Assembly: GCA_003601785.1 (NCBI GenBank)
Contig: PIYA01000013.1
Location: 1-22,868 of the forward strand
Source: Candidatus Bathyarchaeota archaeon
GTDB taxonomy: Archaea; Thermoproteota; Bathyarchaeia; Bathyarchaeales; Bathycorpusculaceae
Length of the DNA stretch: 22,868 bases
Reading direction: 5' to 3'
Shown: piece by piece, positions 1-8,882 of the stretch
Layout: each line of letters opens with the position of its first letter
How positions within the stretch are numbered: the first letter of the stretch is position 1
Position numbers and translations under genes: made by a program
Notes under the pieces: model-generated
Told to the model about the DNA's origin: nothing
The model's database searches: none
Seen by the model: the letters and a program-made list of their open reading frames with translations, nothing else

Positions 1-2684
1 ATCCTGTTGATTTCTCTTATCAGTCGTGAAGCGAACTTCGCTACTTCTCTGGTTTTTCCTTTAAAATCTTTTTCTCCGGCTAATTCTCTGATGAACTCAT
101 TGAGCTTGAAGTCTTTTCTTTTTGATTTTTCAAGAATTCTCAGATAAACTCTCCACTTCCATGGAGAAGCTGTGTAATAGCATATTTTTTTGGGGGTTGT
201 TTTTGTCGCTTTTATGATGTTCGCCGTGTCTTCAATCACATCTTTCAAAATGTTTTCTTGCTCTTCTGCGGTTAAATCCACTTGTTCTTCGTTTATTTGA
301 GGCCATTCTGAGAGTGAGATGAAGCTTTTTTCTCCGGCTTCGCTCCAGAGTTCTTCGCAGAGGTGTGGTGCGAATGGTGCAAGCAGTTTTAGCCATGTTT
401 TCAAGGCCTTTTTTAGGGTTTTTGATTCGGCTTTTCCTTTTCTATGTATGTACCATCGGAAGTCGTTCCAGATTTCGAAGAAGGCTATTTCTAGGGCTGT
501 TCTGGTCTTCATTTGTTCAAGATTTTCTGTTACATCTTTTATGCGGTGTTGCAGCATGCTCATTAACCATCTCTCTAGATGTCCGTTTTCATCTTTCCTT
601 GCGTTTTTGATAATGTTTTTTGCGAAGTTGTAGAATGATTGAAGCTTGTTTTGTAGTTCCTTTACATTTCCGCTTCTCCAGTCTGGATCGTCCATGTCTT
701 CCGCGCTTAGGAGCAGAGCGCATCTTGTTGCGTCGGCACCGTGTTCTTCTACGGCTTTCTTCATGGTCACGAAGTTTCCTTTTGACTTGTGCATCTGCTT
801 GCCTTCTATCATCAGCATCCCGTTGACGCCTATCGCTCTTGGCCATTGTTCTGGTGGGAACAGGGCTGTGTGGTGGAATAGGAAGAATGTTAGGTGATTT
901 GGAACCAGTTCTTTCGCTGAGACTCTTAGATCAACGGGATACCAGTACAGAAATTCTTTACGCATCTCTTCTAATGTTTTGGTTTTTATTCCCGATTTTG
1001 AGGATATTTTTTGGATGTTGCCAGTTCCATAGAAGATGTAGTTGAAGACTTCTTTTGTCAGCGCTTCAGGTTTGATGTCTTGTTGTTTTATGTGCTTGTT
1101 TATCGTGTAGAACGCCATGTAAATGGTGGAGTCGCTTAGAGTTTCAACTATCCAGTCTGGGCTCCACGGTAAAGGTGTTCCAAGTCCTGTTCGCCTTGCA
1201 CACGCCCAGTCTCTCAGCCAGTCAACCACCGCCAGAAACCACTGGGTTGCGGTTTCTGGGTAAATCTTCATTCTGCTTAAGGCTTCTTTCACTTTCTTCT
1301 TCCATTCAGTGTCAGAATATCTTAAGAACCATTGGTCTTGCAGGATTTTAACTATGCATGGGGTTAGACAGCGACATATTACTGGCTGTGGTAAATCGTA
1401 CATGGAATCGGCTATTCCTTGTTTTTTAAAATCTTCTATTAAGGCTTCTTTCACTTCTTTCACGATTTTTCCGGCGTACTGCATGCAGTTTTCTTTTAAA
1501 ATTCCGTTATGAAACTCCTTTTTGTAGATTATTTTTGTTGCTTCTTCAGCCTTTGGGTCATGTTGGTCTTTTACGCCCAGCTTTTCCACGATTTCAATAG
1601 CTGGGTATTCTCCGAAACCTTCAACCTTAATCAACGAGATTGGTTTTATCTCTTTAACGACTTCCGGTTTTACGCCGAACTCTTGTAGGGTTTCCGGTTT
1701 TTTCTGCAGGTCTTTTAGGGCGAGCCAGTCGTATGGTGCATGGGCTGGAACGCTGTAAACCACACCGGTTGCTTGCCCAGCGTCTACAAACCAGCCTGGT
1801 AAAATTAGCAGTTTGTCTCCGTTAACGGGGTTTTCAAAGGTTTTTCCTATGAGCTCTCTTCCCTTAAACCGTCGTTTTACCTTCACTTTTCTCAGCTGTT
1901 CCTTCAGTTTTTCCGCTGCTTTTTCACTTATCACCCATTTTTCGCCGTCAACTAAGGCTTCTACATAAGTTGCTTCCGGATGTATCCATATGTTTGTCAC
2001 TCCGTAGATCGTTTCTGGTCGAAACGTAGCTGCTGGTAGATATGTCTCTTCATCCAGCTTGAATTTTATTAGGGTGTACTCCTCTGGTGTGACGCCTACA
2101 CCTTCTTGTCTGTCGTGGTCTCCCGTGGGGCTTTTGCAATGGGGGCACCACACAACCGGATGGGTTCCCCTTGTGACGTAGCCTTTCGCTTTCAGGCTTT
2201 CGTATTGCCATTCGACAAACTTTTGGAAGGTTGGCGTGATTGTGTTGAATTCTCTTCTCCAGTCAATTGAGAAACCCGCCTTTTTTACTGCTTTTCGGCT
2301 TTCGTTTGTGTAGTACGTTGCCATGTAAATTGGATCCACGAATTTTTTGAGTTCTTCTTCAGGGACTTCGTCTACCTCTCTTAGAACTCTTATGAATTCT
2401 TTGTCTCCTTTCGCAACCCGTTCACTTGCACCTGTTAAAGGCTGTCCTGTCCAGTGCCATGCCCATGGAAACAACACGTTGTAGCCTTGCATTCGTTTGA
2501 ATCTTGCGTAGGCGTCTATGCGTGAGGCTGTGAAGGCGTGACCCACGTGTAGGGGGCCGTTCATGTACGGATATGGAAAGGTGACGAAGAATTTTTTCCT
2601 TTTTGGGTCTGGGTCTGCTTCGAAAATCTTCGCTTCTTCCCAAGCTTTCTGCCATTTCTCTTCGATTTTTTTTAAAAATTCCAT
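1..2684 (-). CDS. leuS: Leucyl-tRNA synthetase, archaeal type (3' end beyond window)
   Basis: Class I synthetase that charges tRNA-Leu in the cytoplasm. I read the minus strand from 2684 to the edge and found no stop in 894 codons. Landmarks in order: N-terminal helix typical of LeuRS, HIGH motif as HVGH (residues 46-49), a WCPHCK zinc-knuckle segment near residue 180, the threonine-containing CP1 editing segment ATFRPETIYG near 219, and the KMSKS loop near 629-633, which reads QMHKS. The C-terminal anticodon-binding part is cut by the window; archaeal LeuRS is usually 940-970 residues. An in-frame ATG at 2744 follows a GAGGG, but it would put a TATA-like box inside the gene and add 20 low-similarity residues, so I prefer the ATG at 2684. 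It lies downstream of alaS on the same strand. Confidence 0.95.
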   Translation of the reverse strand, partial: MEFLKKIEEKWQKAWEEAKIFEADPDPKRKKFFVTFPYPYMNGPLHVGHAFTASRIDAYARFKRMQGYNVLFPWAWHWTGQPLTGASERVAKGDKEFIRVLREVDEVPEEELKKFVDPIYMATYYTNESRKAVKKAGFSIDWRREFNTITPTFQKFVEWQYESLKAKGYVTRGTHPVVWCPHCKSPTGDHDRQEGVGVTPEEYTLIKFKLDEETYLPAATFRPETIYGVTNIWIHPEATYVEALVDGEKWVISEKAAEKLKEQLRKVKVKRRFKGRELIGKTFENPVNGDKLLILPGWFVDAGQATGVVYSVPAHAPYDWLALKDLQKKPETLQEFGVKPEVVKEIKPISLIKVEGFGEYPAIEIVEKLGVKDQHDPKAEEATKIIYKKEFHNGILKENCMQYAGKIVKEVKEALIEDFKKQGIADSMYDLPQPVICRCLTPCIVKILQDQWFLRYSDTEWKKKVKEALSRMKIYPETATQWFLAVVDWLRDWACARRTGLGTPLPWSPDWIVETLSDSTIYMAFYTINKHIKQQDIKPEALTKEVFNYIFYGTGNIQKISSKSGIKTKTLEEMRKEFLYWYPVDLRVSAKELVPNHLTFFLFHHTALFPPEQWPRAIGVNGMLMIEGKQMHKSKGNFVTMKKAVEEHGADATRCALLLSAEDMDDPDWRSGNVKELQNKLQSFYNFAKNIIKNARKDENGHLERWLMSMLQHRIKDVTENLEQMKTRTALEIAFFEIWNDFRWYIHRKGKAESKTLKKALKTWLKLLAPFAPHLCEELWSEAGEKSFISLSEWPQINEEQVDLTAEEQENILKDVIEDTANIIKATKTTPKKICYYTASPWKWRVYLRILEKSKRKDFKLNEFIRELAGEKDFKGKTREVAKFASRLIREINR

Positions 2685-2710
2685 AGGGTCTTCTGAACTG
2701 GTTGCGGGGT

Positions 2711-2718
2711 TTTTAAAT
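2711..2718 (-). promoter_or_regulatory. Probable TATA box for leuS
   Basis: On the minus strand this reads ATTTAAAA. Its centre lies about 30 nt before the ATG at 2684, which would give a leaderless or near-leaderless leuS transcript. This supports the shorter leuS start. Function is inferred from spacing only. Confidence 0.45.
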
Positions 2719-2789
2719 GTTTTGTCTCTATTGGTTGAGAACATTATCCCTCATTCTGGGGCACCGTAAACAAATTAGGTGAACTTGCT

Positions 2790-5597
2790 TTAATCCTTTG
2801 CTCTTGTTTCTAACTGTTTCTTTAAGATTTTCTCAGCCTTCTCAACTGCTTCAGGTAATTTTTCGGTTAGTGTTCCGCCTCCTTGGGCAAAGTTTGGTCT
2901 TCCTCCCCCGCCTCCTCCTAGGATTTTTGCCGCTTCTTCTGCTATTTCACCAGCGTTTACTCCTTTCTTTATGGCTTTTTCCCCAGCCATAACCATGATC
3001 CGCGCGGTCTTTCCATCTGTTCCATAAAATATCGTTACCGTTGCTTCGTCTCTTTTAATAGTCTCGTTTGCCGTTTGTACCATGCGATCAACGTCTATGT
3101 TTTCTTTAAAATCACGCATCACGAGTTTGATGCCGTTTATTTCTCTGACAGCCTCAGCTTCTGGTTTTGCTCCAACGGCGGCGCTTTCTTTTATCGCTAT
3201 TTCCTTTATGAGTTTCCTTTTCTCCGCAAGTGTTTCCTTTAATTCTCTTACAAGTTTTTCAGCTGTTTTGTCTAATTTTTCAATTGGCGCGTTCAGTGTT
3301 TGTGAAAGTTTGAAGAGTATTTTCTCTTTTTCTTGCACAGTCTTCAAAGCTGGAATTCCGACGGAATAGACGAGTCTTTCCACACCGTCTTGGACACGTT
3401 CCGAATGAACTATTTTAATGAACCCGAGTTCATCGGTGTTCTTCACGTGGGTGCCAGCGCAAGCTTCAACGTCCCATTCTCCGATTTTTACAACGCGTAT
3501 CTCTTTTCCAGGTACGGCTCCACCTTGATATAATCTAAAACCGTAGAGTTTTTCAGCCTTGTTTCTGGGCATCCACGAGGTTTCCACGGGAATGTGCCGT
3601 GAAATCGCTTGGTTTGCAAGCGTTTCTATTTTGTGCACTTCTTCGAGGGTTAATCTTCGATAGTGGGTGATATCTAGTCTGGAGCTGTTAACACCCTTTT
3701 GTGTTCCGAACTGCCAGACGTGTTGTCCGAGAACTTGCCGCGCCGCACCGTTAATCACGTGTGTGGCTGTGTGATTCTTCATAAGACTATATCGTCTATC
3801 CCAGTCGATAACGCCTTTAACGATGTCACCTTCTTTCGGGAGAACGCTGCCTTTAACCTTATGAACTATTACCCTGCCTACTTTTTGAACATCAACGACT
3901 TCGATTTTGTTTCCATTGAAGATTAGGTGACCTTTGTCCGCTGGTTGACCTCCACCTTCAGGATAAAAGCAGGTTTTGTCGAGGACAACGTATTCATCGT
4001 TTAACACTTTAACAACTTCCGCTTCGAACTCTTTCATGTACTGGTCCTTATAGTACAGAAGCGTTGTCTCTGGAAGATTTGAAACAGCTGCCTCTAGCGA
4101 TTTTTCGGGTTTTTCCTCCGAGAGTTTTAACGGCGCTTGTATGTGCCTTTGGGCAATCAACGCGTAGAAATTCTCCGGAATCTCAGTTTTTACTCCTTCT
4201 CTCTCAGCAAACTCCTTGACTATTTCCGGTGAAAGCCCGTGGGAATCATAAAGCTCCGTCAGGGTGTCGACTGGAATCTTGTCAGCGCCTTTAGTTTTTA
4301 ACTCTTCAGCAATTCTTTTTACCAGTCCTTCGCCTCTCTTGATGGTTTCTCCAAATTTTTTCTCCTCGATTGAGAGGATGTCCATTATTTCATTTCGCAT
4401 TTCTTTGAGATGCGGATAATCTTTGGACCAATAATCAATCTGCATATCCATGATATCGTAAAGCTTGTCCGGCACACCGAGCATTTTTAAAAGTCTGTAA
4501 ATTCTGCGGAACAGAAGCCTCGCCAGATATCCTTCTTGAACGTTTGATGGAACCACACCCTCTGAAAGTATGAAGCTCAAACATTTCGTGTGGTCTGCAA
4601 CTGCAAAAACGTTTTCTAGCGGAAGCAAAACCTTGTCCAATTCTTCCACTGACATTCCAACTATTTCTGCAATTCTTCTTCTGGCTGCGAGTCTGCTAGC
4701 TGTTTTGTCTAGGCTCACCAATCCGGAAACTTCGGCTACCTTCGTCAGTAATTCATGGTTAATCTCAGTTATTCCAGCTATTTCAAAGAGTTTCTTGAGT
4801 AAATCACCATAGACTGCTTGGAAACAGCTTGGCACACCTTGGGAGAGCCAAGCGTATCTATCGATTCCGTAACCAGTGTCAACCGTTAATATTGGAAGCT
4901 CTACAAACTCGTTGTTGACTACCTTGTATTTCATGAAAACTAACGTTGCAACTTCTAATCCTCGGATAATACATTCAACGTCTGGTCCAGCGTTTCCACC
5001 GCCAGACCAGATTCCTTCTTTATAGATTACTTCTTCCGATTTTACGCCCAAAACCTCGGTGACAAATTTGTGGTGATACCTTATGGTTTCATCTTTCCAG
5101 TAGAGTCTCTTTTCCGGATAGTTGAACGCGTGATGTCCGCCCATCTCAAAAATTGTTAAGTGCCTTCCAAATGTTGGACCCGTGTTTGAAATATCTACCA
5201 TGCGAATGCACGGTTGAACAATTACGAGGGGATTTGCGGGTGGCGGAGCGATTCCTTCGGTTACGTAGGGCTGAAAATCGATTATGCTTGCATGAGTTAA
5301 GTAGATGTCGTCTCTCCATCTGGCAACCACTGGATAAGGCTTTACCCTTGTGTGACCATGTTTTTCGAAGAACGACAAGAACGCTTCACGCATCTCGCTT
5401 AAACTGTAACTTTTCTTTGTTGGAGGATTGTTTATGAAGGAGTAAAAGGCGCAGCCTTCAGATGTTGCTTCTCCACATGTCTCTTGGTCAGGGTTCTGTG
5501 TCCAAAAATATTCCTTGCATTTTGGACATAGCTTTCTAACGTAACCGTTTTCCTTAAAGAATGGGACGCTGTATTCTTTTTCTGGAAATTTTTTCAA
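2790..5597 (-). CDS. alaS: Alanyl-tRNA synthetase, archaeal type
   Basis: Class II synthetase that charges tRNA-Ala and clears mischarged Ser/Gly. The 935-residue product is full length for the archaeal form. An N-terminal Cys cluster (C24, C27, C41, C49) typical of archaeal AlaRS precedes the class II core (FFEKHGHTRVKPYPVV near 76-91, then the TGPTFGRHLTIFEMGGHHAF segment). The editing domain carries its zinc ligands H609 and H613 (HTATH) and C713 and H717 (CAGTH). A glycine-rich C-terminal DHHA1 segment, GGGGGGRPNFAQGGG, lies near residue 900. The start is TTG; the first in-frame ATG would delete the Cys cluster, and an in-frame stop sits a few codons upstream. It follows the SPOUT gene by 47 nt on the same strand and precedes leuS by 105 nt, so co-transcription is plausible. 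Confidence 0.96.
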   Translation of the reverse strand: MKKFPEKEYSVPFFKENGYVRKLCPKCKEYFWTQNPDQETCGEATSEGCAFYSFINNPPTKKSYSLSEMREAFLSFFEKHGHTRVKPYPVVARWRDDIYLTHASIIDFQPYVTEGIAPPPANPLVIVQPCIRMVDISNTGPTFGRHLTIFEMGGHHAFNYPEKRLYWKDETIRYHHKFVTEVLGVKSEEVIYKEGIWSGGGNAGPDVECIIRGLEVATLVFMKYKVVNNEFVELPILTVDTGYGIDRYAWLSQGVPSCFQAVYGDLLKKLFEIAGITEINHELLTKVAEVSGLVSLDKTASRLAARRRIAEIVGMSVEELDKVLLPLENVFAVADHTKCLSFILSEGVVPSNVQEGYLARLLFRRIYRLLKMLGVPDKLYDIMDMQIDYWSKDYPHLKEMRNEIMDILSIEEKKFGETIKRGEGLVKRIAEELKTKGADKIPVDTLTELYDSHGLSPEIVKEFAEREGVKTEIPENFYALIAQRHIQAPLKLSEEKPEKSLEAAVSNLPETTLLYYKDQYMKEFEAEVVKVLNDEYVVLDKTCFYPEGGGQPADKGHLIFNGNKIEVVDVQKVGRVIVHKVKGSVLPKEGDIVKGVIDWDRRYSLMKNHTATHVINGAARQVLGQHVWQFGTQKGVNSSRLDITHYRRLTLEEVHKIETLANQAISRHIPVETSWMPRNKAEKLYGFRLYQGGAVPGKEIRVVKIGEWDVEACAGTHVKNTDELGFIKIVHSERVQDGVERLVYSVGIPALKTVQEKEKILFKLSQTLNAPIEKLDKTAEKLVRELKETLAEKRKLIKEIAIKESAAVGAKPEAEAVREINGIKLVMRDFKENIDVDRMVQTANETIKRDEATVTIFYGTDGKTARIMVMAGEKAIKKGVNAGEIAEEAAKILGGGGGGRPNFAQGGGTLTEKLPEAVEKAEKILKKQLETRAKD

Positions 5598-5644
5598 GCT
5601 GTTAGACCCCGAAGTTTAGGCTCGTTTCAAAGAATTAACAGATA

Positions 5645-6538
5645 TCAAACATTTATCTCTTTACACTTTTGGCTACCGCTGCCTTGAGCAGCGTGTAAAT
5701 TTAAAACGGCTAAAGAGGCTATTAACGCTTCTTCTGTTCGAACGGTTTCTGTTCCCTGATTTGGAATTGTGTTAACGGTGAAATCAACGATTTCATCCAG
5801 TTTTAACCCTTCGCGTTCAACTATTTCGTAAAGTCCTTTTGTCGGAGAGCCAAAAGCTATGAGGATGCTCTTTGCCTTTTCCCATTTTTCAGCAATTTCT
5901 CCAGCAACATCCTTGAATGGAGTTCCATACTTGGAAGTTGCAATTTTCAAGTCAAAGGTTTTATTTTTCAAGATTTTCCCTATGGAACGTCTCTCTGAGA
6001 TAACCTTGTATCCCCAATATTGAGGTATCTCATCAGAACTCACAAGTTCGGCGCTGACCCTTTTGTTGACTTTTACTATTTTCACAGTTACTCGTCTTCC
6101 CATCGGTAACAGCTTGTTAGGGATTAACGCTGGTTTTTCAACACCTATATCCACGAGGACACCAGTTTTTGTTTTAGACACCGTGACCCCTTCGCGGTAC
6201 TCGCCGATTTTCAAGTTTTCCATCTTACGGTTTAATGGATGATGGGGGGTTCGTAAAGGCGGGAGAACACCAGCGTACCGCAGTTCAGGTCTAAGTTCGA
6301 AGAGCTTTTTCCGCAGATACTGCGGTGTTTCCATGTAGCTAAGCAGTGTGGCAATCAAATCGATATCGGTAGCTTGGTTTACGTGTGGATTATCCGGATA
6401 AATTATGATTCTGTCAACTTTGAAGATTGCTGCGGCTCTCCCGATTAAGCCGATTTTTGATGTCTTTTCACGGAGGTGCGGGACATCTGTGACTATGGAA
6501 GCGGGTATCGCTACGGAAATTTTCCTTTCTTTAGACAA
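5645..6538 (-). CDS. SPOUT-class RNA methyltransferase (COG2106/DUF171 family)
   Basis: Predicted SAM-dependent RNA methyltransferase of the SPOUT fold, in the family that includes human SPOUT1/CENP-32. The N-terminus ISVAIPASIVTDVPHLREKTSKIGLIGRAA and the C-terminal knot segments ILIAFGSPTKGLYEIV and FTVNTIPNQGTETVRTEEALIA are characteristic. The middle (KIGEYREGVTVSKTKTGVLVDIG) looks like the OB/S1-like insert of this family. The frame stays open to 6691, but that extension runs through the divergent promoter and into the neighbouring gene and resembles nothing. No ATG or GTG lies before the conserved domain, so I chose TTG at 6538 (about 297 residues); TTG at 6556 is the alternative. The RNA target cannot be told from sequence. 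The neighbouring alaS suggests a translation role. Confidence 0.85.
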   Translation of the reverse strand: MSKERKISVAIPASIVTDVPHLREKTSKIGLIGRAAAIFKVDRIIIYPDNPHVNQATDIDLIATLLSYMETPQYLRKKLFELRPELRYAGVLPPLRTPHHPLNRKMENLKIGEYREGVTVSKTKTGVLVDIGVEKPALIPNKLLPMGRRVTVKIVKVNKRVSAELVSSDEIPQYWGYKVISERRSIGKILKNKTFDLKIATSKYGTPFKDVAGEIAEKWEKAKSILIAFGSPTKGLYEIVEREGLKLDEIVDFTVNTIPNQGTETVRTEEALIASLAVLNLHAAQGSGSQKCKEINV

Positions 6539-6574
6539 ATCTTTTCCGCCTGCCAATCTGAAAGTATCTTCCGT

Positions 6575-6592
6575 GAATAAAAGCCTTAAACA
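6575..6592. promoter_or_regulatory. Divergent promoter shared by the SPOUT gene and the sugar isomerase
   Basis: The 85-nt gap between the two divergent starts holds AT-rich boxes: GCTTTTATTC and GTTTAAGG on the minus strand, and CCTTAAACATA on the plus strand. The minus boxes predict transcript starts near 6553-6562, close to the TTG codons at 6538/6556. The plus box predicts a start near 6614, just before the AAGGTG that precedes the ATG at 6624. Assignment rests on spacing only. Confidence 0.4.
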
Positions 6593-6623
6593 TACAGAAA
6601 TACAGTTAGTTAGTAGAAGGTGT

Positions 6624-7751
6624 ATGAAACTGTCAGAACCAGCGGTTCTAGACAAGCTTGAAGATATAAGGAGAATCGACAAGAGCAACATGCTTTCATT
6701 TTGTGTGGAGGCAGCCAGACACTGCCAAGAAGCAGTAAAACTGGCTGAAAAAGTTCAAATTGGATGTTTCAAACCGCAAGGCATAATCGTTGCTGGCATG
6801 GGTGGTTCAGCTATCGGCGGCGAACTTTTGAAGGATTGGACGTTTGACAGAGTTGACGTTCCAATAGAAGTTTGCAGGGACTATAATTTGCCAGCCTATG
6901 TAAATGGGGAAACCTTGGTGTTTGTCGTAAGCTATTCTGGAGAAACCGAGGAAGCTCTAAGCATGTTTTTAGACGCTGTAAAAAAGAAAAGCAAGATTGT
7001 TTGCATAAGTTCTGGTGGTAAACTCTTAGAGTTTGCCGAAAAATTAGATATACCACACATGCGAGTTCCTTCTGGAATCCCTCCCAGAGCAGCTCTACCA
7101 TACTTCTTTCTGCCCATGCTGATTGTTTTGAAAAAACTCGGTTTGGTTGCAGATGTTGATTCAGAAGTTTCCGAAGCTGTGAAAGTTTTGGAAAGGGTTG
7201 GAAAGGAAAATTCACCGGAGAAAACTGTCAAAGAAAACTTTTCCAAAACTTTAACCTTGAAAATCAACGGAACAGTTCCGGTTGTTTACGGATTTGGAAT
7301 CTATCGCGGTGTCGCACAACGTTATAAGCAACAGTTTAACGAAAACAGCAAGATTCCAGCTAAGTGGGAATTTTTCCCAGAGCTTAACCACAACGAAATT
7401 GTAGGATGGGAAGCCGCTGAGCAGCTTGTAAAGAATTTCTCGGCGATCCTAATCAGAGACGGAGATGAGACGGAAGAGATGAGACGAAGAATAGAAGTCA
7501 CAAAGGAGTTGGTGCCGAAGGGATTGAGGAGCGTTTCTGAGGTTTGGAGCATTGGTGAAGGCAAACTGGCTAAAATGTTATCCACCATCTACATCGGAGA
7601 CTTTACAAGCGTGTACCTAGCGATAATCAGAGGTGTCGATCCCACACCGGTTAAATCCATAAGTTTGTTGAAAGAGAGGATAAAAAAGACCGGTGTAAAG
7701 GAAAGAATAATAAAAGAACTGCAAAAGTTCGCGGGTGGAAATGCTTACTAA
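6624..7751 (+). CDS. Bifunctional phosphoglucose/phosphomannose isomerase
   Basis: Cytoplasmic SIS-domain enzyme that interconverts glucose-6-phosphate or mannose-6-phosphate with fructose-6-phosphate. The 375-residue product has the glycine-rich GMGGSAIGG (58-66), the SIS phosphate-binding SYSGETEE (103-110), the PSGIPPRAALPYF segment, and PELNHNEIVGWE near the C-terminal half, whose His belongs to the sugar ring-opening site of this family. The frame is open further upstream, but the ATG at 6624 is preceded by AAGGTG and matches where similarity to the family begins. The upstream part lies antisense within the SPOUT gene. Its stop (7749-7751) overlaps the stop of the convergent inositol-phosphate synthase. 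It probably feeds hexose phosphates both to glycolysis and to sugar-nucleotide synthesis. Confidence 0.9.
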   Translation: MKLSEPAVLDKLEDIRRIDKSNMLSFCVEAARHCQEAVKLAEKVQIGCFKPQGIIVAGMGGSAIGGELLKDWTFDRVDVPIEVCRDYNLPAYVNGETLVFVVSYSGETEEALSMFLDAVKKKSKIVCISSGGKLLEFAEKLDIPHMRVPSGIPPRAALPYFFLPMLIVLKKLGLVADVDSEVSEAVKVLERVGKENSPEKTVKENFSKTLTLKINGTVPVVYGFGIYRGVAQRYKQQFNENSKIPAKWEFFPELNHNEIVGWEAAEQLVKNFSAILIRDGDETEEMRRRIEVTKELVPKGLRSVSEVWSIGEGKLAKMLSTIYIGDFTSVYLAIIRGVDPTPVKSISLLKERIKKTGVKERIIKELQKFAGGNAY

Positions 7752-8812
7752 GCCTCTCCTTTTATAAAGTCCCAAAACATTTTTTCAGCAGTTTCTATTG
7801 GCATTCTTTTTAAAGGATGCTTGAAGCTGTAAGCTGAGATAGGCAGTATTACACCCCTCATTTTTCTGTTCAAAGCTATTTTTACTGCTCTTATAACGTC
7901 AAACAGAGCGGAACCAGCGTTCGGTGCGTCAACTGTTGAAAGTTTTAAGTCTATCTGCATAGGCACTTTACAGAAGTAAAACCCTTTAATCCAGAAGTAG
8001 CTGTCACGTTTGTTCTGTAAAAAGTCAACATAATCCGTTGAGCCAGCTACAACAGCGGCTTTGTACGGCAAAGCGGTCTCAACAGATTCCGTCTTAACAT
8101 TTCTCTTAACATCCCTTGTTCTTTCCAAGGTGTCCAAAGACTCGGTGCCCCCGCCGACATCAAGCTCATATGTTTCAGTTATACAAACACCACTATTTGA
8201 AAGAAGCTTCAACAGTGTTTTATGCAGCGTTGTGGCTCCAACCTGGTCAATTAGGTCGTCGCCCACCAAAGGCAACTCGGCTTCTTCAAAACGCGCAGCC
8301 CACGCCGCGTCACTGGCTATGAAGACAGGCGTGGCGTTTATGAAGGCACAGCCAGCGGCCAGTGCTTGTTCGGCATACCATTGGGAAGCTTTAATGGCTC
8401 CGCTTGGAAGCAGATTAACAACGATTTCCGCGTTACTTTCCTTAAGCACGTCTTCAACGTTTACCTCTGGTAGAGGACTTACCTTTACAATGTTCCGTGC
8501 GTATTCGCCGACGCCATCCAAAACTGGACCCTTACACACGGCAACGTCAAGTTTTGGAATCTCATTCACCAGTCTTAACGTGTTGTTTGGCGGTGCAAAT
8601 ATCGCCTCCGAAAGGTCTTTTTCAACCTTTCGATCATCTATGTCGAAGGCGGCAACTATTTTGATGTCTCTTGGATGGTATCCTCCTAAAAACAGGTTAC
8701 GAAGACCTATGCATTCTTCCGCTCTTTCACAATTTTTATAGTGTTGTAAGCCTTGGACTAGGGCTGACGCGCAGTTTCCAACACCAACCAACGCAACTCT
8801 TATCTCTGACAA
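7748..8812 (-). CDS. ino1: Inositol-3-phosphate synthase (myo-inositol-1-phosphate synthase)
   Basis: NAD-dependent enzyme that converts glucose-6-phosphate to inositol phosphate, the head-group precursor of archaeal inositol phospholipids and of di-myo-inositol phosphate. The 354-residue product starts with a Rossmann motif VALVGVGNCAS (residues 6-16), then the family signatures LLPSGAIKASQWYAEQAL and VGDDLIDQVGATTLHKTL, and the segment FWIKGFYFCKVPMQIDLKLSTVDAPNAGS near the active site. The start is TTG at 8812, with AAGGTG six nucleotides upstream. It diverges from the small zinc protein across a shared TATA region and converges on the sugar isomerase, which also uses glucose-6-phosphate. 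Confidence 0.92.
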   Translation of the reverse strand: MSEIRVALVGVGNCASALVQGLQHYKNCERAEECIGLRNLFLGGYHPRDIKIVAAFDIDDRKVEKDLSEAIFAPPNNTLRLVNEIPKLDVAVCKGPVLDGVGEYARNIVKVSPLPEVNVEDVLKESNAEIVVNLLPSGAIKASQWYAEQALAAGCAFINATPVFIASDAAWAARFEEAELPLVGDDLIDQVGATTLHKTLLKLLSNSGVCITETYELDVGGGTESLDTLERTRDVKRNVKTESVETALPYKAAVVAGSTDYVDFLQNKRDSYFWIKGFYFCKVPMQIDLKLSTVDAPNAGSALFDVIRAVKIALNRKMRGVILPISAYSFKHPLKRMPIETAEKMFWDFIKGEA

Positions 8813-8849
8813 ATTTTACACCTTGACGTCCTTCTTATTAGGCGACTGG

Positions 8850-8857
8850 TTTATAAA
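8850..8857. promoter_or_regulatory. Palindromic TATA box between ino1 and the zinc-ribbon gene
   Basis: TTTATAAA reads the same on both strands. On the plus strand its centre is about 29 nt before the ATG at 8883, predicting a leaderless transcript. On the minus strand a transcript would begin near 8828, leaving a ~16-nt leader that contains the ino1 AAGGTG. It is the only clear TATA box in the 70-nt gap. Confidence 0.6.
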
Positions 8858-8882
8858 CTTGTTACGCTGCCTTATTGGCTAA

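Noticed and set aside
2685..2744. Longer leuS start at ATG 2744, preceded by GAGGG
   Set aside because: The extra 20 residues do not resemble LeuRS and contain a TATA-like box correctly spaced for the ATG at 2684. Not fully excluded.
6405..6623. Upstream extension of the sugar isomerase
   Set aside because: It is antisense to the conserved start of the SPOUT gene. ATG at 6624 has a ribosome-binding sequence and matches the family N-terminus.
8061..8741. 226-codon open frame on the plus strand
   Set aside because: It lies wholly antisense to ino1, is Ser-rich with no recognisable motif, and is the shadow of ino1 codons.
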